Below, piece after piece: positions 12,601-23,552 of a DNA stretch of 64,000 bases. The notes under the pieces were generated by a model. The model was not told the origin of the DNA. It saw only the letters and a program-made list of their open reading frames with translations, and made no database searches. Within the stretch, counting starts at the first letter, position 1; each line of letters opens with the position of its first letter. The position numbers were made by a program, and so were the translations under genes. This stretch comes from Gnetum montanum (lineage: Eukaryota; Streptophyta; Gnetopsida; Gnetales; Gnetaceae), in contig MNCI01006555.1 in the NCBI GenBank assembly GCA_015680685.1, positions 653,478 to 717,477 on the forward strand, written 5' to 3'.

Positions 12601-13560
12601 CAACACTAATCCCACTAAAGGTAGCCAACAACAAGAGGCTTGGAAACACATTGATCCACCAAGAACTACACCAAGTTTAGCAACATACATGAACAAGGGG
12701 CCTAAGCCACATACATTGAAACCTAAGCAATAAACTCTAGGAAGAATTAAGGAAATTAAGATTACTAAGACAAAAAGATCACATGCCAAGAAAAATAATT
12801 TCCTCACTACAATGAAACAAGTCAAATGATCCATGAAACAAAATAACATGTTGTTGAAATTATATGACTTAGTCATGACTTCTCCTACTCATACAAATGT
12901 ACTAGCTCAAGTGTTTACTTCTATCCGTGTGAGTGAAGATATGCTTGTCAACAAAGAGTCCATACACTCTTTCATTGATCAAGCTTCACTTAAGGGAGAT
13001 GGACATTAATCCATGCTCAACTTTCATGATAGTAAGGTGAAGATTAACTCATGAAATAGAAAAGTGCTATCTACTCTTCTCCTCTTTACCATACACATTG
13101 GCAAGTAAAAGAATCATCATGTCTAGGTAGATGATGGAACAACAACCAACATACTACCACTCTCCATTATTGAGAAACTAGGCTAAACCAAAAACATCCA
13201 AGAAACCTCTACCTCAACACTTAAGTCATTCAATGGATCATGAGTAGTGGTTTGAGGTTCTATCTTCTTGGATTTCATAGCTAGAGAAGAATCTCCAACA
13301 TTTGCCAATTTTCTAGTAATTGAAGAGACATCTAGTTTGAACTTGATCCTAGGAAGGTGATGGTTGGAAACACTTCAAGCACTCTCATATCATAGATATC
13401 AAGAGATTCCATTACCATATGAGGATGGTAAAATTTTCATTCATGGTGATAACACATGTTCACCATCTATCAACAACGTCAACATTGATTGAGGTTCAAA
13501 TCAAAGGTGGAGTTTCAAGAGGAAACTCCTGGAAATCAAGTTGGAACTAGTGATAACAAC
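12601..13560 (+). pseudogene. Retropepsin-like protease (element C)
   Basis: This protease module follows Gag on the plus strand. Readable blocks: LYDLVMTSPTHTNVLAQV (about 12855-12910), the active-site segment VDDGTTTNILPLSIIEKLG (13127-13183), TLKSFNGS, and NLILGR near 13335, the usual second conserved loop. The active-site Asp is retained (VDDG). It aligns with B1 (29852-30652) and B3 (43200-43835). Stops occur about every 30 residues. After 13560 comes a repeat block and then the 3' region of the element, with no RT or integrase, so this copy is non-autonomous in structure. Confidence 0.75.
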
Positions 13561-13829
13561 AATAATAATGATAATATTAATAGTAAAAAATATAAAAAAC
13601 TAAATGATTAATGAAAACATTTATAGATTTTCATATCAAATAGGAGAAATAGTAAGACTAAGAGCATGAAGGAAGAGTTTTTTTATATATCAAAAATCAA
13701 GGAACAAATTCACAGATAACATCTAGTCTTCTCCTTTATTGATTATTGTTTATCTATTTTTGTGACCTTGTACCATGTTTCAATTTTTGTTTTATTTTTT
13801 TATTTTCTTTCAAGATTTTCTAATTCTTA

Positions 13830-13970
13830 TTAGAAAATTAACACAGCTTGTCAAGACCTAAAACTAGAAACACAATGGCTTGTTAAGGGCTAAAATTGGC
13901 AATACCATGACCTACCAAGACTTAAAACTAGTAACATGATGGCTTGACAAGGCCTAAAATTTTTGAATGT
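13830..13970 (+). repeat. TAGTTTAAGGCC-type boundary repeat (element C)
   Basis: Three to four units of about 35 bp read on the minus strand as variants of CTAGTTTTAGGYCTTGACAAGCC. The same repeat type borders modules in B1, B2 and B3, always in the same orientation relative to the element. Here it separates protease from the 3' region. Confidence 0.65.
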
Positions 13971-15410
13971 GTGGCATTATCTTCTTTTCATTGTTTATGC
14001 ATTATGACTAGTTTACATCATGGTAGCATTTGCAATGTTTACATTAACATTTATTTCTTTCCTTTACAACTTTATTGCATTAGTTTTACTTCATGATCAT
14101 ACCTTTCATTTTTTGCCTTAGTTCATGGCCTTCTTTTACTATTTAAATTGGCATGAAAATGTAAAACATAAAAAATATAAAACATATGAAACATAAAAAT
14201 TTAAAAGAAAAATGATTCTCATAGTCACACTATGTGACAATAATAAAAACAATTTGTAGTTGTAACCAAGAGAGATGAACATTTCCTAGTGCTTTAAGAT
14301 AATGATATCAAGGAATCATAAAACTACAATCAACATGATATTTTGTGTCACTAAATAAGAGTGTTTTGTGCATAATTATGGGTATATAGTCCTAAACAAT
14401 TTGATTAATAAATGACATCAACATCAGTCAAACAGTACAAGCATTTTATTATATTTTATGAAAACATTATCATGATTTTCAAAAATATCAAGATGGTTAT
14501 TCTTTCCAATAGTTCAATATATTCAATGGATATGAATGTTTGTTTTTAGAAAATTTTCCAAATGATAAGAAAGAGGAAGTGACTCAATGGGTTCTTTTAA
14601 GAAGATGAGGAAGCAAATTTAGCTAATTTTTGAGCCTAAACATATCCTTCTCTTGATGTTGTTTGACCAAATGACCTTGAACACTTAAACCTTGGGCTTT
14701 GAAGACTTAGACCATAGAGCCTTGATGCCCTAGGATGGCCTAAGCTCCCGTAACCCTGAAAAGAAAAAACATCATAGAAGGTTCCTTGGTCAAATTTCCC
14801 ATTTTAAACGATGATGGTGAGGAGAAAACACATGAAATCAAGTTTCTTTCCAAAACCATAGTTTGCTCAAGAAATCATCAAACCTTTGCAAAGAAACATT
14901 GAAGACTTCACATGACCTTGATCATCTCTAACATTAACATGTTTGCTCTTACTATTTTTCACCTTTGTTTATAGAATTGAAAAAATAAGTGACATTGATG
15001 ACTTTTGTGACCTACAACTAGAAAGCCTATATGACTTGTTATCTCTTTTTGACATAACAAAATACTACACACTTTATATAAATCTTTAAAACAAAGTACA
15101 TATTTCCCATGTTTTACTGGTTATAACCAATAGTAGCTCATATTCTACTTGTTATCTCATGTGATCTTTTGCAATCTTTTGTAATCACATGTATTCTTTA
15201 ACTTGTTTTCTTGTCTTCTTAGAGTTTTGCTTGCAAGATGAAGCTTGAAGTCATCATAAAGATACAACTCATCGTAGCAGTGAGTTACCACATGACCTTA
15301 ACATATGAGATTTAGTTAGTTTATCCAACTATGCCAAAAGTTCTTGCCTCACATCACTCCCATTACCTTTTTGAGTCATATCCATGTAGCCAAATTATAA
15401 CCTTCCTTAT
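13971..15410 (+). other. 3' non-coding region of element C
   Basis: There is no pol gene in this stretch. The segment CATAGTCACACTATGTGAC (about 14219-14237) matches B3 near 42640 in reverse, 14640-14820 matches B3 at about 40760-40930 in reverse, and 15235-15300 matches the conserved 3' block of B1, B2 and B3. The element is cut at about 15410 by a family A LTR, so its polypurine tract and 3' LTR are not seen. Confidence 0.6.
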
Positions 15411-16251
15411 TGATGAGTGAAAAGTAGTCCCTAAATGCAACCATAAGAATAACAAGTGTTGCACTAATGATTTCATTAAATTCCATGAACTTTAGCTCTC
15501 TAAATGCACAATAACCAAGGTAGTGACTTAAGGACATGATTGTTATTTTCTTGGTTTCACTTGTGTAAGTGCAAGTGTATGATTAAGTGTAAGCCAAGGC
15601 ATATGATTTTTATTGTTTTTATGTTTTATTTATATAAGTGTAAGTGTAAACAAAGTAATTCATTGTGAATTAATATAATTAACTATCTAATTCCTAAATC
15701 TACTCACTAACATAAGTATCCAATCCACCTTCCATGCACATCTTGAACTCATTAAGAACACTATAGGATTATCAAGTGTTAGGCTATTGGGCAAACCAAG
15801 GGATAAAACCATTGAGATTACCAAGTGTTAATGGTATGTTTGAGGCAATCATACTTATGTATATTAATTAAGCATATGAATTAACTAGAAGCATGAATCT
15901 AAAGTTCATAATGATAAAGTACATCAAAGTAAACATTAATCTATTTTGAGTGCTACAAGGAGTTCCAAGAATCTAATCTTTATTGTTGATACATCAAAAT
16001 ATTCTATGGGCACTTAGAAAATATTCTAACTTTCATAGGAACAAACTACAAGAACTTAGCTACTCTATTGACTCAATGGTGCCATAAATGTGGTGGGTAC
16101 ATGCATTCATATAGGTAACGATAGACACTATATCAACACATCAACCCATGTGTCGATGGGGATGTGTTGATGCATGTCCATTAACACAACTCAACTCATG
16201 ATTAATAACTGATCTACATAATAATAAAGACCAATGTCTAGCACTCATACA
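15411..16251 (-). repeat. Lone LTR of family A
   Basis: This 841 bp sequence aligns over its whole length with the A1 LTR (5907-6764) and, in reverse, with the A3 LTR (47347-48171). On the plus strand it starts TGATGAGTG and ends near CACTCATACA. No primer site or internal sequence of family A adjoins either end, so it is most simply a solo LTR left by LTR-LTR recombination. I could not find a convincing 5 bp target duplication (CTTAT on the left, CCATG on the right). Confidence 0.75.
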
Positions 16252-16279
16252 CCATGGCCATGTGACATCTATGATGTCC

Positions 16280-18193
16280 TAAAACATCAACGGCTATAAC
16301 ATCAAGAGGTCTACAGTCATACAGCCTAACCTTGAATCCATGTGAGGGCTATGCTAGGAAATAAAAAAAAGGTGCCCTAAATTCCCTAGTCGATCAAATA
16401 GGGACTTTTGTCATGTGAGAATGATCATTTGTAAGAAGGATTTATACTCCATTATGTGCAAACACTGGGACTAGCTAAGCCAAATCATAGTAGGGTGCCC
16501 TAGCTTAAAAAATGTGACGTGAACATGAAAATATGTATTGAATAGTAGAAAAATGCAAGAGTTATGCTTAATATTGAAGAAAAATGCTTATAAAAGAAAT
16601 GGAATAGAGCTTAAGAACAAAGAAATGCACCATCCCAAAAATGGGGACCGTAACGTTGTGCTAGACAAGAGGTGAGAATGGTACATGGTGTCAAGTAGGC
16701 ATAGTGGTAGCATAGTAGTGTAGTCATAGTCTCTGGGACATCTAGGATGTAGAGCTAATGACTGTAAGGGAGCTTGAACTTGCTAGGTTAGCTATCGCCA
16801 CATTCTACGAGTGTAATAGTGGATTTTGTTTTGGGAAGCACTAAGGTGTGAAGCTCGGATGCTCAGATGCATGAGTGTTAAGGATGATTAGATAGCTAAA
16901 ATGCTCAATGCTATTTTGATTTGCCAACCCTTAGAGTTCTAGATGATAGGGTATTTATAAGGCTAGGTTTAGTGTGAAATGTGGATTGGATGCCACATGG
17001 CATGAGCATAGATGGGGTTACACTATCATGTTACACTCCCATGAGAGTAGCAAAGTGTTATGCTCTAAAGGATAACAACGGATTTCCAAAGACTACTAAA
17101 CTATGACTACACTACCTAAACTACATGTGCCAAAGTTTGAGAGACTGCAATGTACCTACAAACAATGTCAAAACAATGCAAGTTGGAGACTACACTCTAG
17201 GACTACATCTTCCCCTCTTTTGAGTAGGGCCAAGTGTAGGGACAATTTTGGGGATCAATCGAGGGTGCAAAAGAAATGAAAACTACTAATTTTGATTACC
17301 AAAGGCATGTTAGAGTTGATACAAAGGCCAATGCCATGTTTTGGAGGCTTTTGGAGGCTTTTAGAGGCTTTTTCCTAATGTCAAGCTAGCTACACTTTGG
17401 AGCATAACACAACACTTAGTGAAAATTTGCAAAAAAAAAAAATTTCATATTGGTCATGCTGGCTATGCTGGGGAGTGTAGCAAAGCATAGCAGGGATACT
17501 TAGCCAAATTTTAATGAAATCTATAGTTTTCCTTCATGGCACACTAGCTACACTCTAGGATGTAGCAAGATAGGTAGCCTTGGAAGTTAGGAAATGTGGC
17601 AAATGTGTCTTCTATGTTGAGCTAACTTGACAGATCCTTGTCCAACACTTAGGCAAAATTAGCACTAGAACCTATGTCATGCTTACTATGCTGTGGAGCA
17701 TAGCAAAGAGTGACAACATGAAAGATAGAAAATTTGCCAAAATATTTTTGCCATCTTGAGCATTTTTGACAAACTCTAGCCTAGTACTTAGGTGAGCTAG
17801 CAACTGGGACATGTATCAAGTTAGGTACATTAGGGAGCATAGTGAGCATGACAATTGAGGAGATAGAAAATTTTCCAAACTATTTTTTCCATCCCAGAAA
17901 ATCCTTGATCACTTTTGGCTTAACACTTGGGAAAATTGGCCATGGAAGTGTGTGCTACGTTGGCTACATTGTGGAACATAATAGGTAGACTGAGAGTGTA
18001 GTAGGACACTTAGAAAAATTTTCATAAGACTATTGGTGACACCTAGAAAAAATCTTGCAAAACAGGGCTCAATGTGTGTTATGTTGACTATGCTGTAGAG
18101 CATAACACTAGACTTAGAAAAAAATTTATCAAGTTTTGATACGTAGAAAAATTTGCCATTGAACTATCAAAGCTTGAAAATGGTAGTGTTTCA
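16280..18193 (-). repeat. 3' LTR of element B1
   Basis: This LTR of 1914 bp matches 33806-35729. Both copies contain, for example, TAGACAAGAGGTGAGAATGG (16657 and 34197) and a long set of hairpin-rich units in their second half. The ends are near-inverted TAAAACA and TGTTTCA. The mismatches between the two copies are mostly transitions, so the insertion is old. The polypurine tract abuts at 18194. Confidence 0.85.
17380..18125. repeat. Hairpin-bearing degenerate tandem repeats in the B1 LTR
   Basis: Seven or so units of about 100 bp each carry a variant of GCTATGCTGTGGAGCATAGC, a palindrome with a four-base loop, followed by ACACTTAG and an A/T-rich AAAATTTTG stretch. The CTATGCT/AGCATAG stem is perfect near 17686-17703, and its TACACT/GAGCATA variants are weaker elsewhere. 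The same array is at 34920-35650 in the other LTR. Confidence 0.7.
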
Positions 18194-18210
18194 TTGACCC
18201 CTCTTTATTG
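18194..18210 (-). promoter_or_regulatory. Polypurine tract of element B1
   Basis: On the minus strand CAATAAAGAGGGGTCAA precedes the LTR start TGAAACA. The same tract occurs at 39418-39434 (B3) and 53511-53527 (B2) at the same place relative to the LTR, which identifies it as the plus-strand primer. Confidence 0.75.
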
Positions 18211-19737
18211 ACATCTAGAGGATTGGCCTAAGAGACATCAACAAAGAATATGAAACACCATAGTGAACATGGCACCAACATTGCTCGTTAGTGCTTGATT
18301 AGACAACACTTCACTATGCTTAAGGGTGCCAAGGAAATAAAGTATGGCAAGGAATAGGTTAGGGAGATGGGTTAAGGGATAATAAATGAGAAAGATGTTC
18401 ATGGTACATGTGGCTATAGGATGTAGTATTATGATGGCTTTTTGCCAAAGCATGATCCCTCGTCAAGGTTCCTGTGAAGGAGTCAGCATGTAGAGGTGGC
18501 CTACCCTTAGGATTTAGACCTCTCATCGTGAGATGGTTGATCTGGGGCTAGATCGGCTATGAAATGGTAACTTTGTTACTTTACTTGGGCACTTATTTTA
18601 TCCCATTTATCTTTTACTCTTGGTTACACACACACACACACACACACACATTTGTCTCCCTTTTCTTTTTTTTTTGCTTTTTTTTAAGATGTTTTGTTAT
18701 CGAGTGGACTATGCACCACTCAACAAAATTTTCTTAGAGACAACCACGACGCATTTGTAGGATAGGTTTTTCTTCCCTAGGATGAGCTGTGTTACATTTG
18801 TTTGTGGCTCTGACTAGCCCACAAAGGCTTCCCATGGGACAAGTTGTGTTACATCCATCATGGGTTCAGCGGTTGACTATAGGAAAGGTTCCATGTGCAT
18901 TAGGGGAGCTTGTAGGGAGTGTGGGAAAATATAAGATCGAGAGGTAGAGGTAAATTGGCTATAATGGGGCAATAGGGATGTGCACTCTTAAGTATCTTAG
19001 TGAGTCAAAATGAACACATTAGAGTAGTGTGATGACCTACCACCACAATGAAACACACCTTTGAACAATGCCATCAAGGCTTCATCCTACAAACACAACA
19101 TAGAGAGAATAAGAAAAACCAACCACATCATGTGAGATGAAGACGAAGTCCTATTTGCAAGGTCACTACAATGGCCGTGAATGTTGTGTTAGTTGTAGGT
19201 GCATGCATTGTCCAAAGTAGGAAGGCCAATATAGGCATCAGTGATGACAAACTCCAAAAGCTCTGGCATCCACACCAGAATTAAGCACCCAAGTGGCTAG
19301 AGGTGATGGCGATGCAAGTGCTTAGTAGTTCTCACCAAAGGTAGGAGCCAAGAAACCTAGCAGCATGGTGGGGAGCTACGGTGCTGCATGCTCTTCCAAG
19401 CTCAAGCAATGGTGAGGGCTAAAGGATGGTAGTACTGTGGCTAGGCCACAGTAGCTTTGGTTCTCTGGTGAGTGATGCTGATGGTAAGACCTCCAACCAA
19501 GATGATTGACAATGGTGGCAGTAGCTCCAGAAGGTTAGCAAGATGCTAAGAATGATGATGCCACAAATGTCTTAGAGGATTTTTCTTGACAATGTGAACT
19601 TCATTCTAGAATTGAAACATCCCACTGCATCCTAACTGATAGGTGTGGGCAAATGATAAATGATTGGATCTATTCACACTATCTTGTCCATAGAATTATG
19701 TGTGTCAAACTGTAAATGTTGGACTACAAACTAAATT
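18211..19737 (-). other. 3' non-coding region of element B1
   Basis: This stretch of about 1.5 kb has no readable protein. It holds an (AC)13 microsatellite (18626-18650), two copies of a motif like GAGYTGTGTTACATYYRT (18785 and 18840 area) that is also repeated in B2 and B3, and a block at 19020-19115 (around CACCTTTG and GGCTTCATC) shared with B2, B3 and C. The more GC-rich part 19150-19600 has no counterpart that I can see and no recognisable translation. Confidence 0.55.
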
Positions 19738-20035
19738 TTAGGTCTTGGTAGATCACATGCTATGCTAGTTTAAGGTCCTAGCAGACCGTTGTGCTAGTTT
19801 AACATTGTAGTAGTTGGTTGATGGCTAGTTTAAGGTCATAGCAGACCATGCTATGGGTGCCAATTTAACGTCACGGCCCAGGGCCATTCTGTGCTAGTTT
19901 AACATCATAGTGTACATTCTATGCTAGTTTAACGTTATAGCAGACATTAAGTGCTAGTTTAGCATCATAGAAGATATTTTGTTCCAGTTTAATGTCACAG
20001 AAGATGTTCTATGCCAGTTTAATGTCATAGCAAAA
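19738..20035 (-). repeat. Boundary repeat block after pol (element B1)
   Basis: About nine units of 30-37 bp, each beginning with a variant of TAGTTTAAGGTCATAG and followed by CAGACC. The block lies between the end of integrase and the 3' region. Related blocks lie at 29190-29465 and, as a single unit, at 23710-23745. Confidence 0.8.
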
Positions 20036-20039
20036 GTTT

Positions 20040-21322
20040 TCTTACCTTGATTTATCATTGGCACAACACTACATACTAGGTGTAGTACAGCATTAGGTAT
20101 GAGTATTTAATTAGATTGGCAAAGTCATTGCCATCTAGATTAGCAAGATTGAATGCTCCATTGTCTAATGCTTTTATGACCAATAAAGGCCCTTCCGAGT
20201 TTACTGAGAATTTATCTGCAAGGTAAAGAATGACCTTGAGGACCAAGTCCCCCTTCTTGATTGGCCATTGATGTTGATTGTGATAATGCTACTGTCGTTG
20301 CTTTTCTTGGTACCACTCGATGCGATCAAGTGTTTGCATGTGATCCTCCTCTATAGAGTCTAGGTCAATGATTCTCAACTCATTATTCTAAACCTCATCA
20401 ATGAAGCTCGAGAGGATCACACGAAGAGATGGGACCTATAGTTCAAAAGGAAACATTGCTTCAGATCCATACACAAGACTATACAATGTCTTACCTATTG
20501 CTATTCTGCATGTTGTATGATAGGCCCATAACATGTAGACTATTTGTTCATGTCATTGTTGCTTGTTGTTACTAAGCATCCTCTTCAGAAGGTTGACGAT
20601 GAATTTTTTTGTGGCCTCTACCTAGCCATTCACCTGTGGGTAGTACAGTGATGAAAAGGAATGTTTAATGCCAAGGTGTTTGCAAAAGGCCTTAGTTTCT
20701 ACACTGCTAAATCGTGGCCCATTGTATGTGACTATAGTCATAGGTAGATCAAATCAGGTCACTATGTTATCTAGGATGAATTTGCAAACCTGCTATGATT
20801 TTGTCTTCCTAAGGGGAATGACTTCAACCCATTTTGTAAAATATTTAGTTGCAAAAATGATGAAGCTATGTCCTATGGAAGACTTAGGCATTATAGGCCC
20901 TATGATATCCAACCCCCAACATTGGAATGAAAACGTGATCTATGTAGTATGCAGTTCAGTGGGTGGCACATGCATTAGGTTACCATGTCACTGATATACA
21001 TCACATGTCCTAACCTTGGAAATGCAATCCTACTCCATGTAAGGCCAATAATAGCCTAGATGTCTAATTTTTGCTACCATTGCCCTAGGGGCTATGTGGC
21101 CTCTACATAGTCCTCCATGGACTCAGTTGATGATCATTTGCATTTCACTACCACTAGCACAAGTTAATAGTATTCCATCATAGGATCTGTGACACAAGGT
21201 GCTATCACCTACAAGGACATAATACCATGATCACTTTCATATTGTGTCCTTTTGGGGGTAGAGGTTAGATTTTACAAAGGCTGTCCCTATTGAAGGTATG
21301 TCTTAATATCATCATACCACTC
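20040..21322 (-). pseudogene. Integrase of element B1 pol
   Basis: This is a Tat-type integrase on the minus strand. Readable order: the zinc-binding N-terminal region (about 21000-21320, poorly preserved), WGLDIIGPIMP (about 20885-20917) with the first catalytic Asp, ATKYFTKWVEVIPLRKTKS (about 20795-20852), TYNGPRF where the second Asp has been lost to Tyr, NGXVEATKK with the expected Glu kept, then YSLVYGSEAM (about 20465-20495) and a C-terminal region. The stops and the lost Asp make it inactive. The plus-strand open frame at 20668-20994 is its antisense shadow. Confidence 0.8.
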
Positions 21323-21830
21323 TCAGGCATGAGCTATGCTTGTCGTATTTATGGATGCAATTCTTGTTGTTTGAGTTATAGGTTTGGTGCAATCCACTAT
21401 CGAAGTAGGCAATGTAGAAAATATGTTGGGTGCTATGCTTAAGGCTAAAGTAGCTAATGCATCAACAAAGGCATTTTCATTGCAAGGAATATGTTGGACA
21501 TCTACAGTTGCAAATTGTTTATGCAAGTGTTTTACCAAATCACAATAAGACTGTAGATGTTATGCCTTGCAAGCGTAAACTTCTATGATTTGATTGACAA
21601 CAAGCTACAAACTACCTTATATTACTATGTTTTGGATTCCTAACTCTTGAGCTGCTAAGACACCTATAAGAAGACCTTCATACTCCACCACATTGTTTGT
21701 ACAAGGAAACATGAAGTGATATGCGAAAGGTTAGATCTCCCCAAAGGGAAATGTGATAATAGCTATGGCACTACCACCTTGTGTGGTTAAAGCACCATCA
21801 AAGTGTAAAGCTACCTCAAAGCTTGCAACT
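21323..21830 (-). pseudogene. Second (archaeal-type) RNase H of element B1
   Basis: Placed after the normal gypsy RNase H and before integrase, this domain reads HFDGALTTQGG (21776-21808), then ITFPFGEI, CTNNVVEYEGLL (about 21672-21707), LVVNQ, and finally VDVQHIPCNENAFVDALA (in the open piece 21323-21538). The DG, E and DALA blocks are the RNase H catalytic scaffold. A second, archaeal-like RNase H in this position is characteristic of Tat-lineage plant elements, which is the main reason for the lineage call. The best open piece is 71 codons, and upstream stops break it. Confidence 0.75.
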
Positions 21831-23552
21831 ACTTGACTTATGTTATTAACATGTTCATCTGGAAATTTTGGATCTATTACTAATTGATCATCTATGGGTG
21901 AAGCCGTGAGTTGTACAGCTATTGCCTAACCCTTTGTAAATGCTTGTGCTATGTAGTGTAGGTCAAACATTGTGGTTATTGCCTTCCATCATGCAATTCG
22001 ACTACTTTCGTACATATTTGTAGTAATTACTTGAAGTACATTACTTTTGTAGATGACATTAACTTGACTACAGAAAAGGTAGTGTCTCCATTTTTTGAGT
22101 GTAAAGACCAAGGTGAGGTAGTTTCTCTCTACATCATTGTATTTTGCCTTGTGGGCCACTAGCACATGGCTTACATAGTAAATAAGGACCTCTAAGCCAT
22201 CATCTTAATTTTGGCAAAGTAAATAAGTAATGAATGTATTTGAGGTTGCAAGGTAAATATAGAATAGCTTATCGTCTTACAGAGGGTAGACTATAGAAAG
22301 TTGGGCTAGCTCCTTTTTGAGGTTGTCAAATGCCTCTTGGCATTGAGCTGTCCACTCAAAGTAGATCCCCTTTTTGAGCAAATGTTGCATTGGCTGCAAC
22401 TTATTGATCAACCTTGCAATAAACGTTCATATGAATTGTAATTTTCCTTGTAACCCACATAGCTCCTTAAGGTTTTTATATGCCACTAATTTGGCTATAG
22501 CCTTAACCTTATTAAGGTCTACACATATACCTTCTTTTGATACTACAAAGCCTAACATGCAACTAGTTTTGATACCATAGACACACTTTTTGGGGTTTAG
22601 CCTAAGTTTAGGCAATGTTTGAGGATGTGGTCCAAGTAATCTACATGGTCATGAGCTAACTTGGACTTAACTACTATATCATCAACGTAGTCATTGAGCA
22701 AGTCTAGTAGATAGTCACTAAAGATATATCTCATTATGTGTTGGTAGGTTTCTCCTGCATTCTTTAGTCTAAAGTACATCATTGTATAGAAAAATGTATC
22801 CTAGGAGGTCATGAAGGTGGTGCTAAGCTGGTCCTCTGGGCTAATTTGAATTTGGTTGTACCCTGAGAACCCATCCATAAAGGACAACAAGGCATGACCA
22901 GCCATAGCATCAATGAGTTGGTCAATAGTAGGCAATGGGAAATCATCTTTGATGGTCACCTTATTTAGGTCCTAGAAGTCTATGCAAATGTGTATACTTT
23001 TGTTTTTCTTAGGAACAACTATGATGTTTGAAACCCAATTAGTGTAATCAACTACCTAGATGAAATCAACTTTATAAAGCTAGTGATTTCATCATCAATG
23101 GCCAACACCACCTCAGGCTTGACTTTGTGAGCTTTCTATTTGATTGGTTTTATGCAAGGATTGAGGATAATGTTGTGTTGTATTATGTAAGGGTCCAAGC
23201 CTAGCATGTCCTCATAGGACCATGCAAACACCTTGACATTATTGTTAAGGACTTTAGAGATGCTTTGTTTAATTTGAGGCTCTAACAAGGAACTAAGTTT
23301 CAATGTCTTTGCCTCACCTTTGCATGCTACTATAGGGACTTCTATGAGAGGATCCTCAGTTACATCACTTGCTTCTAAGTCTAGAGCTCTAACTAGATGG
23401 TTTGGCTAGTTCAAAGATGTCTCTACGGATGCTACATTTGTGTCATAAGTCACAGGTTCAAAGTCTAGGAGCTCAATGTTTATGCATCTCATGGAACTAC
23501 CATAAAGTCTAGTCAAGAATAAGGACAAATGAAGATTCTCATATGCATTCAT
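21831..23552 (-). pseudogene. Reverse transcriptase and first RNase H of element B1
   Basis: Pol opens at an ATG at 23552 (MNAYENLHLSLF). An N-terminal region follows with DLEASDVTEDP and VFAWSYEDMLGLDPYIIQH (about 23170-23230), then RT blocks: FRLKNAGETYQ and YVDDIVVKSK (22660-22700), where the YVDD active site is intact, LRLNPKKCVYGIKTSCMLGF, and NLKELCGLQGKLQFI. RNase H follows at about 22330-21950. The YVDDIVVKS style and the KNAG block are typical of Tat elements. Stops and shifts interrupt it. The separate in-frame ATG, several kb from the protease, implies that pol was expressed by splicing or from its own start. Confidence 0.85.

Noticed and set aside
19150-19600. GC-richer stretch as another captured host gene
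   Set aside because: Neither strand gives a recognisable translation, and no second copy is available to compare.
20668-20994. Plus-strand open frame of 108 codons
   Set aside because: It lies opposite the readable integrase motifs of B1 and has no recognisable protein, so it is an antisense shadow.
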